From Anisodus tanguticus (lineage: Eukaryota > Streptophyta > Magnoliopsida > Solanales > Solanaceae), in assembly GCA_034509755.1 (NCBI GenBank), contig CM067555.1, forward strand, positions 566,142 to 630,141: 64,000 nucleotides of DNA, given 5' to 3'. The translations under genes were made by a program, and so were the position numbers. Shown piece after piece: positions 23,201 through 55,700 of this stretch. The number at the start of each line of letters is the position of its first letter. Positions within the stretch are counted from its first letter, which is position 1. A model generated the notes under the pieces. It did not search any database, was not told the DNA's origin, and worked only from the letters and a program-made list of their open reading frames with translations.

Positions 23201-23978
23201 TTTGGTGTGTGTGTGAGAGAGAGATTAGATAGAGACAATCTTAATTCAAGTGCATTGCTCTGCTCCTCCATCAGTCCACGAGCGTCTTGTGATTAGATTC
23301 ATTTTATAGTTCGAGTCAATCATTCGGGTCCTAGTGCAGTACTCAGAAGTCGGGAATAAGAACTTCACCAATCATTAACATTTCGTATTGCAGGGGCATC
23401 CATTTCCAAGAAGGAACAACGGTGAACATGACCATGACTGTTGTGGAAGCTTTTCAAAGATCCTTGAAAACTTGGGCCTCTTGGGTGATTCAAAATACCA
23501 AGCCTGAAAAGAGTCGCATCTTCTTCCGCAGCTTTTCACCAGTACACTACAGGCAAGTACTTTTTAGGATCTAATCAGTTGCAACACAAATACACTACTC
23601 TTGTCATTTTAGTTTTAAGGAAATTTGGTGAAATTGATTCGCAGGGACGGAGCGTGGAATGAAGGTGGCCATTGCCACACAAGTACAGCACCAGAAACGG
23701 ACTATACCAAGCTGGAGAAAGAGCCAGTCAACAATATATTCATTTCTGAGGCAGTCGAACAAATGCAAAATACAAGAAGAAACATGACCTTCCTAAACAT
23801 AACATATCTAAGTGAGTTCAGGAAAGATGGTCATCCTTCAGAACATCGTGAACCCGGCACCCCGGTGGGTGCACCACAAGACTGCAGCCACTGGTGCCTA
23901 CCGGGAGTGCCAGACACTTGGAACGAACTTCTTTATGCCCATCTACTGTTGAATGGATTTAGAACCAAGTTGAAATGA
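20227..23978 (+). CDS. TBL10: TBL10-like protein (TRICHOME BIREFRINGENCE-LIKE, PC-esterase / DUF231 family)
   Basis: Probable Golgi polysaccharide O-acetyltransferase; the family acetylates xylan, mannan or pectin, and the substrate here is unknown. Four exons join in frame: 20227-20639, 22324-22713, 23394-23552 and 23645-23978 (1296 bp, 431 aa). A single transmembrane segment lies at about residues 34-55 (type II anchor), followed by the TBL domain from CDYSYGKWVWD (about 83). The GDS esterase motif (AGDSIGRNQWES) is at about 157-159 and the C-terminal DCSH motif (D400, H403) is present. The length suits the family. The ATG at 20227 opens the only frame reaching the anchor. Intron 3 uses a GC donor (23553-23554). 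The best-matched subgroup by memory is TBL10, with close paralogues possible. The gene converges on the LETM1-like gene at 24030. Confidence 0.9.
20640..22323 (+). other. TBL10-like intron 1
   Basis: A GT...AG intron of 1684 bp (donor GTAAGT, acceptor TTGCAG) between the TBL domain and the GDS exon. It contains AT-rich text and no recognised element; the frame at 21725-21997 in it matches nothing I know. Confidence 0.7.
23553..23644 (+). other. GC-AG intron (TBL10-like intron 3)
   Basis: The donor is GCAAGT after CACTACAG, and the acceptor is TTCGCAG. Joining here restores HYR-DGAWNEGG, the conserved TBL junction. The nearest GT (23557) would give an early stop. Confidence 0.85.
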
Positions 23979-24029
23979 ATTTGATGGTAGCACACTATGA
24001 CTAGCTGTTTTCATATGCTTTGACCTGGC
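23979..24029. promoter_or_regulatory. 51-bp gap between convergent stop codons
   Basis: The TBL10-like stop ends at 23978 and the LETM1-like stop (minus strand) occupies 24030-24032. Normal 3' UTRs of either gene must run into the other's last exon, so overlapping antisense transcripts are expected. No clear AATAAA was seen in the gap. Confidence 0.7.
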
Positions 24030-46138
<22,109 letters not shown>

Positions 46139-46194
46139 GACAATTTAGGATTAGCATCAAAATCCTACTAAATCTTAGAATCCCGCATGGGCTA

Positions 46195-46280
46195 CTTTAC
46201 TTTTGAGCCAAGGGTGTTTCGGTGTTTCAGAAACAGCCTCTCTAACTCACAAAGGCATGGGTAAGGTGTGCGTCCCCATA
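46195..46280 (+). mobile_element. TTG-type SINE core fragment just upstream of the LETM1-like start
   Basis: TTGAGCCAAGGGTGTTTCGG, AAACAGCCTCTCTAACTCAC and GGGTAAGGTGTGCGT match the retroposon core without head or tail. The proposed LETM1-like ATG (46138) is only about 60 bp away, so this fragment would lie in its 5' UTR or promoter, in antisense orientation. Confidence 0.55.
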
Positions 46281-46336
46281 CACACACGAAGATTATCAAA
46301 ATCCTAGTAAATAATTTATAGTTCCAGCTTTTCCAT

Positions 46337-46687
46337 TTGTTTAAACACTACAATTTTTCAGATATAAATTCAAGTGAATCCTTTAGTAAAATTGACCATC
46401 CGGTTAATATTCGAGCTATTGAGTCATCGACAAATGAAGAAATCAGTCATGAATTAATGATTCAGCGATTATTAGCACATGATAGCTATAAAATACCTAG
46501 AGGAATGAAGATTCTGATGCTGGAGCTTCAACGACATCAGCTTAGCTTTAAAAAAAAAAAAGTAGTCAAAAGTGTTTGGGAAGAGAAAAAAAAAGGGGGG
46601 GGATTATTATCATCACATAAAGGGTTTATCCGGAGACGTGGGGAGACAATTCATCACATAACCATAACTCCAAATTCATCACTATAA
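46337..46687 (+). other. Unrecognised 116-codon open frame
   Basis: It opens with MFKHYNFSDINSSESF and is fairly polar, ending in a K-rich tract over a poly-A/G run. No domain or known family is recognised. Its surroundings are AT-rich and non-coding, so it may be an unclassified transposon relic or chance. Confidence 0.2.
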
Positions 46688-46734
46688 TGAAATAGTAAAA
46701 ATTACTCATACTCTCAGCACTCGTTTTTTTAATT

Positions 46735-47480
46735 GGATAAAATAATTAGATTTAGTATTGCTTTATCCAATAGTTAATTTTTATTTTGAAATATGTGCAA
46801 TTAGCAATTGATGCTATATTATTTTATCCATGTATTATTTTCTATAATTTAAAAAGATAAAATATATTTCTAAACGATATCTTGTATATTCAATTTCTGT
46901 AAATGAGTAAAACAATAATAACAATATATCTCAGTCTTAATTAAATTGAAATTGGCTATATAAATATTCAGTAATTATTTTTCATTTAACCTCAACTCAT
47001 GTGATCATTGTACCAAATATAAAATAAACTATTAAACTTATGTATTTCCATTCCTACAATTATATTGTTATATAGCTTATCTTCAAATGAAGAAATCACT
47101 ATATATTATACGAGGATAAAGGTTAATTTTACCCATATTATTTTCGTCATACTTAAATCTCATACGAAAATTAATAATACAAATTTCTCTCCTTTTAGGC
47201 GAAGTAAATAAATCCAAGGTTTACTACCTTTCACGACTTACTGTGTTTATCCAAGTGATCCACAAATGAGAAGTATCTCTCGTTTTCCTATTTCTATCCC
47301 GATGAGTCGAACTATAGCTCTTATTTTTACGTTGAGTAATAGTTCGACTACGCTGAATGAGCCCTTTGAAAACTCGATGCAAATAGACGAATCTTTATTC
47401 TACCCACAAATTATGATAGAATGTTAACTAGGTAGTTGAGTATTTTATCGCTTATCCGTACATACTAGTAGTCGCATTAG
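46735..47480. other. AT-rich intergenic stretch
   Basis: Nothing supported; no repeat or exon recognised. Confidence 0.4.
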
Positions 47481-47483
47481 TAT

Positions 47484-47845
47484 TCTTGAAGTTTCTTATT
47501 TTTCATTTTCTGTTATTTTTGTATGTTTCTTGCTCTTCTACTGTCATATTATTTTGTTGTAGTTTCTTGTTACTTTGTAAGAACGCTCACGATATGCTTA
47601 CTTTAGTGTTGTGTCGTGGTTTATGCTCTCCAATTATTTTCTTTTTTCGAACTTTTTTGATGTGCTTTTACCTGAGCAGATGGTCTATGAAAAATAGTCT
47701 ATCTACCTCTCGAGTTAAGAATAAAGTATGCATACACTCTACTCTTTCTGAGCCCCACTTGTAAAATTACATTGGATGCGGAGAGGATGGAATATTAAAA
47801 GCCATATCCCACAAAACAAAAATTTGTCCCGCGTTCAATGGGTAT
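47484..47845 (+). mobile_element. Diverged RTE-type 3' tail
   Basis: The order of blocks is recognisable though degraded: CCTGAGCAGATGGTCTATG (from GAGCCGAGGGTCTATCG), TTAAGAATAAAGTATGCATAC, GAGCCCCACTTGTAAAATTAC and, after an insertion, GGGTATGTTGTTG at 47839. This is the oldest-looking copy in the window. Confidence 0.5.
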
Positions 47846-48009
47846 GTTGTTGTATCCCACGGAAATAAATTTTACTTCGAGATAGAAAAAGAAAAATTAG
47901 ATTCAATCAACCGAAACGATTCAGTTTAAACAATAAACAACAATTAATCAAGCCCCACAACGAAAAGTAAATAACCTTGTGGTCCACCTCATCTTTTGGC
48001 TTATAAGTG

Positions 48010-49927
48010 CTATTGTCACTGGTCAAGAATAAGAAGTTGGAAGTGCACATATTCGATCTCGAAAGAAAGAAGTCCTTGTCTTTCCAAATGTTAATCGAGA
48101 ATAGTATTAGAAGTTGTCTACGAGCCGACCTCACTTCACATGGTTTGCATTTGTGGAAGGAGCCATTTATCTGCTCTTCGCAAGGAGATAATTAATCCCA
48201 AGCTCGACAATCAGATCATAGCTAAGCTCATTTCAATTATGGAAGACAAGATAGATGATCCTTTCCTATACGCCATAATATGCAGTATGTTTGACTGTGG
48301 GGGTATTGAACTTAGAATTTGGGGTTTTTCCAAAAGGACATGGTCTCCCACAACAAGGAACATTATCTCCAATTTTAATGTACAGGCCTTCTGTCAATGA
48401 GATATGAAGCTATTGATAAAGGATCAAGTGCTGAAGAACTCTGTGCTACGTAGTTGGTTCAGGAGACAGATATCCAGTAATGGTTCTCAAGAATGCCATG
48501 AAATTAGAGTACATTGTTGCCGCTTCATGGATGAGATTTTTATTGCCATATTTGGTCCCAAAGACGTGGTTTGTTGTTATCAAGTACGAAGCTGAAAATT
48601 ACTTTAAGAATTCTCTTCATTTAGAATTTGAAAATGAAATAGATGTTTTTCCATGTGATGGACCTACAGGAATTCGTTTTCTGGGCAATGTGGTTAAAAG
48701 AAACCTTAAAGAGAATCCGGCTGTTCACAAATTGAAGGAAAAAGGTAAAATTATTTGCTTCGCGAGAAAGAGCACTCGTGGGACGATGCAAGAAATAGGC
48801 TGGGTCATGGGTGAAGAAGGTAAAAGAATCGAGAGATTAAGCATCTCTCTCGATGGTAGCTCCCTTTTGAGCCAAATTTCGTGTTTAAGAAAAGATGGGA
48901 TAGAAACGGATCATTGGTACAAAGTCTTACTAAAAGTTTGGATGCAAAATAAAAATGTTAAATACGAAATGAACGAGGATGTTATCTTATCTAAGCATAT
49001 TGTTTAACTAGCTCGCCTCAAGATCTAAGAGATTCGTACTATGAGTTCCGAAGCGTGTTCGGGAATATATATCTTCGAGACGACTTCGACTCTTGCTTCT
49101 TTGCCAAACTCAAACTCTTCATCATTAGTAACGAGATCATAGCTCCGGTCGGCGTCATAAAGAAGCAACTTTTTCGATATGGATTGACAAACTCCGAAGG
49201 ATATCCCCGCCCATGTCATCTTCTAGTTTTTTGGGATGATAATGAAATTGTTGGTAGGTATACGAGTTTAATACGCCGATGGTGAGATGGTACACGGTGT
49301 GATAACTTTAATGAGGTAAAGCTCATTATTTGCAATCAAGTAAGGTTGTCTTGCATCGAACTTTGGCAATTAAGTATAGGATAAATGAGGCGAGATAGAG
49401 AAGAAATTTGATTTTGAATTACGCGAGAATTCCTACAGCGAAGATAATGAGCTTGAGATAATAACCAATGAAGCAACAAATTCGAAATTTGTTGATAATG
49501 ATGCCTTAATGTATGGAATAACATACGGTGGAATGTGTTTATTCTCTTTAGCAAGAATGGCGAGTCGGTCACGTCCTTGCAATTGCTTAGTTATAGGATG
49601 CTCGGTTGCGGCTCCTCGTGTATACACTCTTTACGTGATGGAAAGACAAAGATTCCCTGGTTGGAAGGCCGATTTTTCTAGTTATATCTATCATATTAGC
49701 GAATATTCTCAAAATATTCACAATATATTTTGTAACTTTTGTACAACTATATATATTGTGAATTAATGAAAAGACTTCTCAAGAGAGATTATTTCAATCT
49801 TACATATCTCAGTTTACGTAGAAGGCGACTTGGGTTGTGTAAACATCATCTGAAGGAACTACTTCTCGGTAACATTTCCCTTCAATCTATTAATTTCGGT
49901 GCATGGAAAGGAAACAACCTCTCTTGA
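48010..49927 (+). pseudogene. Nuclear group II intron maturase pseudogene (nMAT-type, nMAT4-like)
   Basis: Three plus frames together give a plant nuclear-encoded mitochondrial maturase. An RT part has EDKIDDPFLYAIICSMF (48210-48290), the RT motif GLPQQGTLSPILM (48342-48380) and a degraded YADD region (FMDEIFIAIFGPKD, about 48520-48565). A middle block (FENEID...GIRFLGNVVKR, 48628-48700; LSQISCLRKDGIETDHWYK, 48869-48926) is followed by LFRYGLTNSEGYPR at 49170. The maturase X domain (SRSRPCNCLVIGCSVAAP, 49560-49615; VMERQRFPGWK) ends with LGLCKHHLKELLLGN (49830-49875). At least four frameshifts or stops break it. No introns are visible. Intact relatives splice mitochondrial group II introns; this copy cannot. 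nMAT4 versus nMAT3 is from memory. Confidence 0.75.
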
Positions 49928-49929
49928 TG

Positions 49930-51560
49930 TAAAGTGGTAAATCTTCTACCCCGTGTTGCTCAATAGTTGAAGGAGTTGATGGATTGGACAAGACGAACGA
50001 CGAGAGAAACCATGTAATCTTTTTGAAGTAATCCATCAAATCATGGGAGTACGTAATGTTATAACTTCGAGAAATGTCCAAATCACGATCTTCAAATTGC
50101 CTGGCAAATCATGCTAAAACCTCAAAAGTTGTATGTTGTTGGTCTAATACTGAAAAACTCAGATAGTTCAAAGAAACTAATGTGAAGGTAAATTTAATTG
50201 TATCTACACCCTGAATGCTGGATGAAGTCTATTTTCTTACATTATTTTCTTGTGTTTTCACTTTTCTGAAACTTTCACTGTCTTGGGAATTGTATATTTC
50301 GCAGAAAAAAAATGTAGATTACAATTTATTTCGGCTTAGGTAATATGAATTCGTTTAGAAGTTATATTACTGCAACATAAAATTCTTGTTTTATTCGTTT
50401 TGTTCTGTGTACCAAGTATATTGATGACCAGAACTTGGGGCAAACCCAGATTTTCTTGCAAACAAAAAGATGGCGAATCTAATTGGGTTTGATTCTATTT
50501 TACCTAAACAGATATAAAGCCCGTCCGAAAAAACTTGTGTTTGTCAACATCTTTCACTTAGACACTTCAAGTAAATATTGTTCTATTTAAACGTTTGTGA
50601 TAGGATTTACTGTTCCATTTAGACACTTTTCTTACAATAAGCCAAATATGAATGTGTGTAATACACTCGCTTATGGCGTGGCAAAATGACTAATTAAATT
50701 AGGACATGTGCGATTTGATCCCATAATAATATAAAAATAAATTTTGAGTAAAAACTAATATTTCAAAAAGAAAAGAAAAATCTATTTTCTAAACCGTACA
50801 TGTTATTAACATACAAAAAAATTGCATTTACTAACGAAAAAACTGGAAATCATGTCTCTTGGTGTCCTTCACCATCTTCATGTGTGTTCTTGTTCCAACC
50901 ACGATTTTAATCTAAAATTTCAAGAGAAACTCTTCCAAAAATTTGTTATAACTTGAGCTAAAGATTCCCCACGAAAATTCGAAGACAACATCGACATTAA
51001 TTTCTCAAAATTTTCATCAAATAAAGTAACCCATTTTAAACTTTCAAACTTTCTAAAAACCACATAAATGATGTTTAGAACCCATTAATTCAAGATAGTC
51101 CAAAGAGAAAAATGGAGTTGCCAGATCTAAACCCAGATCGAAAAAAAAAGGAAACAAAATTAAACTCAAATCTAAAATATGTCTAAATACACGAGAACAA
51201 ATCACGAAGACAAAAATAATAGCCTCTTGAACCCTTTAACCCCACCTCCATATACAAAATAGAGCAAGAAGGGTAAAATGTAAAGATGAGTACTTTATTT
51301 AGAACTTCTAATTTAAATCGTATAAATGATATGTTAATATGCTTAAAAATGGATCATAATGTGCCTATGTGATGCTTTAAATTGGTGAATTTTTTTATTA
51401 CAATTTAATCAAAACTGCTTAAAATACAACTTCACGAATTGTTGCATAATTATTGTTAGGATTTAAATTGGATTAAGCCCTTGATGTGTGCATATAGATT
51501 CAAATATGTCATTCGTAGTCTCTTGTTAAGTTTCTTTTTTTTTGCACCATGACCTTCAAA
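49930..51560. other. Intergenic DNA
   Basis: AT-rich, with no recognised gene. The first 230 bp could be the old 3' flank of the maturase pseudogene. No SINE or MITE ends were identified up to 51560. Confidence 0.35.
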
Positions 51561-51567
51561 GGAACTT

Positions 51568-51930
51568 GTTTTTAATTTTTACTTCTTAAATTTGAAAATT
51601 TTATTTTTTGTCATTCGCCTAAAAATTAATGGATTGTAAAAATTTATAAAAAAAAACGCAAGATAGAGGTTTGTAGCAAAATTGGGCATATATTGACAAA
51701 AGTTCGCCTTTAAGGAAGAGGTTTGCCTTAACGCCTAATTTGGGATAAAAATTATCTCATGGCAAACCTCTGCCGAATAGGCCTAATTTTGCTACACAAC
51801 CTCTGCCTTGCGATTTTTTTTAAATTTTTTGCCTGAGCAGAGGTTCGAACCCAACCTCGAAGTATTAGGCGACAAACAAAAATTAAATATTTTAAATTTG
51901 ATGGACAAAAATTAAAGACCAACCCGAAAT
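51568..51930. mobile_element. Fold-back MITE
   Basis: Imperfect inverted arms of about 130-150 bp. TTTTTAATTTTTACTTCTTA...TTTTGTCATTCGCCTA...CGCAAGATAGAGG...GTAGCAAAATTGGGC on the left faces its inverse on the right (CCTAATTTTGCTACACAACC...GCCTTGCGA...TAGGCGACAAACAAAAATTA...AAAATTAAAGACC). The short centre is about 51690-51765. The right arm carries a tRNA-B-box-like AGAGGTTCGAACCC. There is no coding capacity. Confidence 0.6.
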
Positions 51931-52690
51931 AAGGGCATTTGTGTGAATTGCCTGTTAAGTTTTGTGTGAAATAAGGGCATTGTTGGCCCATTCAAGTAAC
52001 AACATGGACATGATTGAGCCAAACTATAATGGAAGACAAATGTTGTGAATTTCATATATATTTAGGGACACTTTGACCCTTTTCCAAAAAAAAAAAAGAG
52101 AATAAAAATGCGGAATTAGAATAATTTTACCCTCCGTTTTTAATTTGATCATAAATATGGCTTTATCACTGATAAATTGGTTCAAATTTAGCCCTTAACT
52201 ATGAAAAATAAAACAAATATGTCTCCATTTAAATTTGACCCAAACATGCTCTTATCATTAAAGAACTTGCTCAAATTCATCCATAAAAAATTAAAAAAAC
52301 TACAATATCTTATTTTTACTCATTTAATTGGAAAAAATGGTATCACACGGGGAATTTTAGGTGGAAACATGTGGATTTAACCGTGAGTGGTAAATTTTAC
52401 TCAAAGTAAGATAACAAGGCAGCATATATTAGAAAAGTATAATGAAAGACCAATATAGCTTATTTTAATAGTCCTCGTACTGCTGTAATAATTTTTTAGT
52501 CCTTTATATTATATATATATATATATATACTCATTTCCCGCAAGAGCCAAATCCAACCCTTTTCTGTTAATTTTATGCAAAATCATAGTACTTATATAGA
52601 TAAAGAAGAATTGATGTTTATAAGTAACTAAAACGCGACCTACCACTTAATATACCTACACTCTTTAGGACCTCTGCGTTTACACATTTC
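51931..52690. other. Intergenic DNA upstream of the ELM1-like gene
   Basis: AT-rich, with a TA microsatellite at about 52506-52530. Degenerate MITE-like text around 52130-52330 could not be bounded. Confidence 0.35.
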
Positions 52691-52699
52691 TGGAATTGT

Positions 52700-52727
52700 T
52701 GGGCCAAAAAGAAGCACATTCTGGGCC
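52700..52727 (+). promoter_or_regulatory. Two site II-type elements (TGGGCC) before the ELM1-like start
   Basis: TGGGCC occurs at 52700-52705 and 52722-52727, 50-75 bp before the ATG at 52774. Site II (TGGGCY) motifs are known TCP-binding elements in plant promoters of genes for mitochondrial and ribosomal proteins, which fits the gene's role. The function here is inferred. Confidence 0.4.
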
Positions 52728-52773
52728 CAAAAACCCTTCCGAATTCGAGTCACAGATCTCCAAGTCCCATTAA

Positions 52774-55700
52774 ATGCGAAGCATTAGCAGAGTATTTATA
52801 ATCGGAAATGGCGTCGCTGGTGCAGAAAATCAGTGCTTCGGTTTGGTTCGAGCTTTGGGCTTATCCCATCGACAAACACTACATGTAATCTATTTCTCTT
52901 TTTTTTTTTCCATTATATAATTGTTCACATGTTTTCCAATTCAGCTGGATTTTGTGTGCTATAATGTGGACTTTGTTGTTCATCATCTAGCTCTATATAT
53001 TACATTAATATAAGGGCAGCAGCTCCCGCTACGCGCTGGTTCAGAAGGGTCTAAACTAGACCTGTACGCAGCCTTTCCCTTCATTTATGTAAGAAGTTGT
53101 TTACGGCTTTAACCCGCGACTTCAAGGCTCCCTTTACATTACATTAATATATATTAGCTATCATGTTGGATAAATTAATATTTATGTTAGATTTTTTTCC
53201 AGCTAAAGTTCAAATTTAGCTATTGATGTTAATGTTATTCTTGTTTCTCGGTTTTTAATGGGCTATACATTAGAATAATGCTTCTTTAGGAGTTATTTTG
53301 CATGCCAAGAGCTGTTTGTCCATACTTGTCTTCTGTAATTATTTGAGTATGGTGATTGAAAGAAACACCATAAACTATTCATCGGTGGAGCTCTATCCTT
53401 TTCTTTTTGACCAACTTTTATGGAGTTAGTGATTGCAAGTTGCTGGAGTACATTTCTAGTCTAGTCTACGTCGAATGGAATTTGAAAAGGACATGATATA
53501 AGGGGTCCTATTTTTGCAATATGTCTGCAAATGGACCATGTTATGTGGGGGAAAAAGAGCAGAATTTTCTTGATTTGATTAGATTTTGAACAACTCTTGA
53601 GCCAAGTGTCTTATCGGAAACAACTTCTCTACCCTACAAAGGTATGAGTAAGGTCTGCGTACACCCACCCTCCTCAGACCCCACTTGTGGGAATATCTTT
53701 GGGTATGTTGTTGTTGTTGTTGTTTTTAACGAAAATTAACTGCACTATCAGTTCTCTACATCATGTAAGTTCCTGCTTGGCATAGTTGTTTAATGTGTCA
53801 TTATTTTTCATCTGGTGTTTGCAATTGTTTTGCTCATTATTGTGCAGCGAGTTATTAGGCCAAAAGGAGGTATTAACAAGCAACTTCAGTGGTTGCCTGT
53901 TTCTCTCCATAAAAGGTTAGAAACTGTCAGAAAGTTGATTTATGGAGATTCACTTCCAACTCAAATAGCAGTCAGAGGACAGAAATTGATGCCTCTTCCT
54001 GCTGAAAGACAGGGTACTACGGATTTCTGCAAGTTCATTCATACTGAAAAGCTATCTTAATTTTATATGTCAAATGATTGTGTTTTGCTGGTGCTGATGC
54101 AGTTTCTTCAGATATCCTAGTAGCTAATGCAAAAAATATTGCAACACTATCCCGTGAAGCATTTGCCAAGTATGTTCTGTTATAGTAAATTTATGTTCCT
54201 CTTTTTCGTGCATCCCAATGCGTTCTATGGTCCAAATGATGTGTTTCGAGCTATTAGTCTGGCGGTATTAAAGCAATGAAATAACCAGAAAATGGTGGAT
54301 TTAAATTTTCTTTTTTCTGTGGTGACCACATTAGTAGTTCCTTTGCTAATTGTTTTTAAAAGCGACAAGCGTCAGAAAGTGACGAAGTCAATGCGACTTG
54401 AAGCGAAAATCAAGAAGTGAAGCGCACAATTTACTGGAAACTATAAAGTACCAAAATATTTGAAGTTAGTACCTGAATAATCAAAAAATATAATCAACTT
54501 TTAATTAAAGTAATTTTCAGCTTCCAATAGACAATAATACCGATATAATTTAACTCCTCAAAGTTGAAATTTGAAGAACCGATTTCTTCTTGTTGGAATC
54601 ACATTGCGCTCATTGTTTGAAGCGCACACATTCACTGAAGCGCATGGCTGCACCCATGAAGTGATAATCCTTGCTTCACATCGCTTCAAAGTTGAAAATA
54701 GCTGAGGAAGTTGAAGCGAAAGATATAAATCTAAAATAAAAAGGTAACAGGATATGACACTTGATCGATGCACAATTACATGTAAAATTGGTTCTGCCGG
54801 GGAAGTTTCTTTTGGGACACCCAGCGAACTATCTATGCTTGTGTCAGTGTGTGTTGCAATAGAAATCCTCCAGTTTAAACTCTGACGCAATCATCACAAT
54901 TTATGTATGGGGCATGAAAGACAAAAGGTCCAACATCATCTTTCACCTAATAAAAGAAAGAAAATGATATAGAATTGGACATTCTTTGTGATATTTTCTT
55001 TGAGTTTGATTTCGCGTGAGCTTGTTTACGACTTCTTTATTTGCAGGAGGTTGTATTAGCTCAAATCTTGCTTTTAGATGTTAACATTACATCTGATCTT
55101 TCTATTTCACTTTCTTAAACTTTAGGGATGGTCCATCATTAGTAGTTGCATCAGGTCGTGATACTATCTCCATTTCAAGCTCAATAAAACAGTTAGCTCC
55201 AGAATATGTTTTCACTGTGCAGGTTTGAATAAACTAAGCTTTGTTGTATGATATACCAGAACTCTCTCACCCAGTGATGGAAATGCATATTTGCATAAAT
55301 AAATTAAGAATGCTACTTCTTTAGTTTTTCTGAATATTTTTCTCTTGAATGTCTAATATTATTAGTGCGTCTCACATTCCTCTTTTTCTTGGACGCTGCA
55401 TGTTATAATTGGCATAGCCCTACAAAGTTTGAAAAGCTTTCAAAAATTATGAGGTCATGCCACCCCATATATAATTTTCTCTTTAACTAGGATCTGTTTC
55501 TTCCAAACATTGGATGTCCAAACAAAATTTAATTTGGTGGTCCACAATTTGTTGAATCAAAATTCTAGTTTTACGAACTCGCCTTTGACTTTGTAATGGC
55601 TTTAAAATTTTACCCAAATATCAAGTCAGAGGGAATACAAATTCATTTGACATTTTAAGTAAGGACTTCAAGTTCTTTATAGTGAATTTTATTAATCTCT

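Noticed and set aside
23553..23560. GT at 23557 as donor of TBL10-like intron 3
   Set aside because: It changes the phase and gives a stop a few codons into exon 4. The GC donor at 23553 restores the conserved junction.
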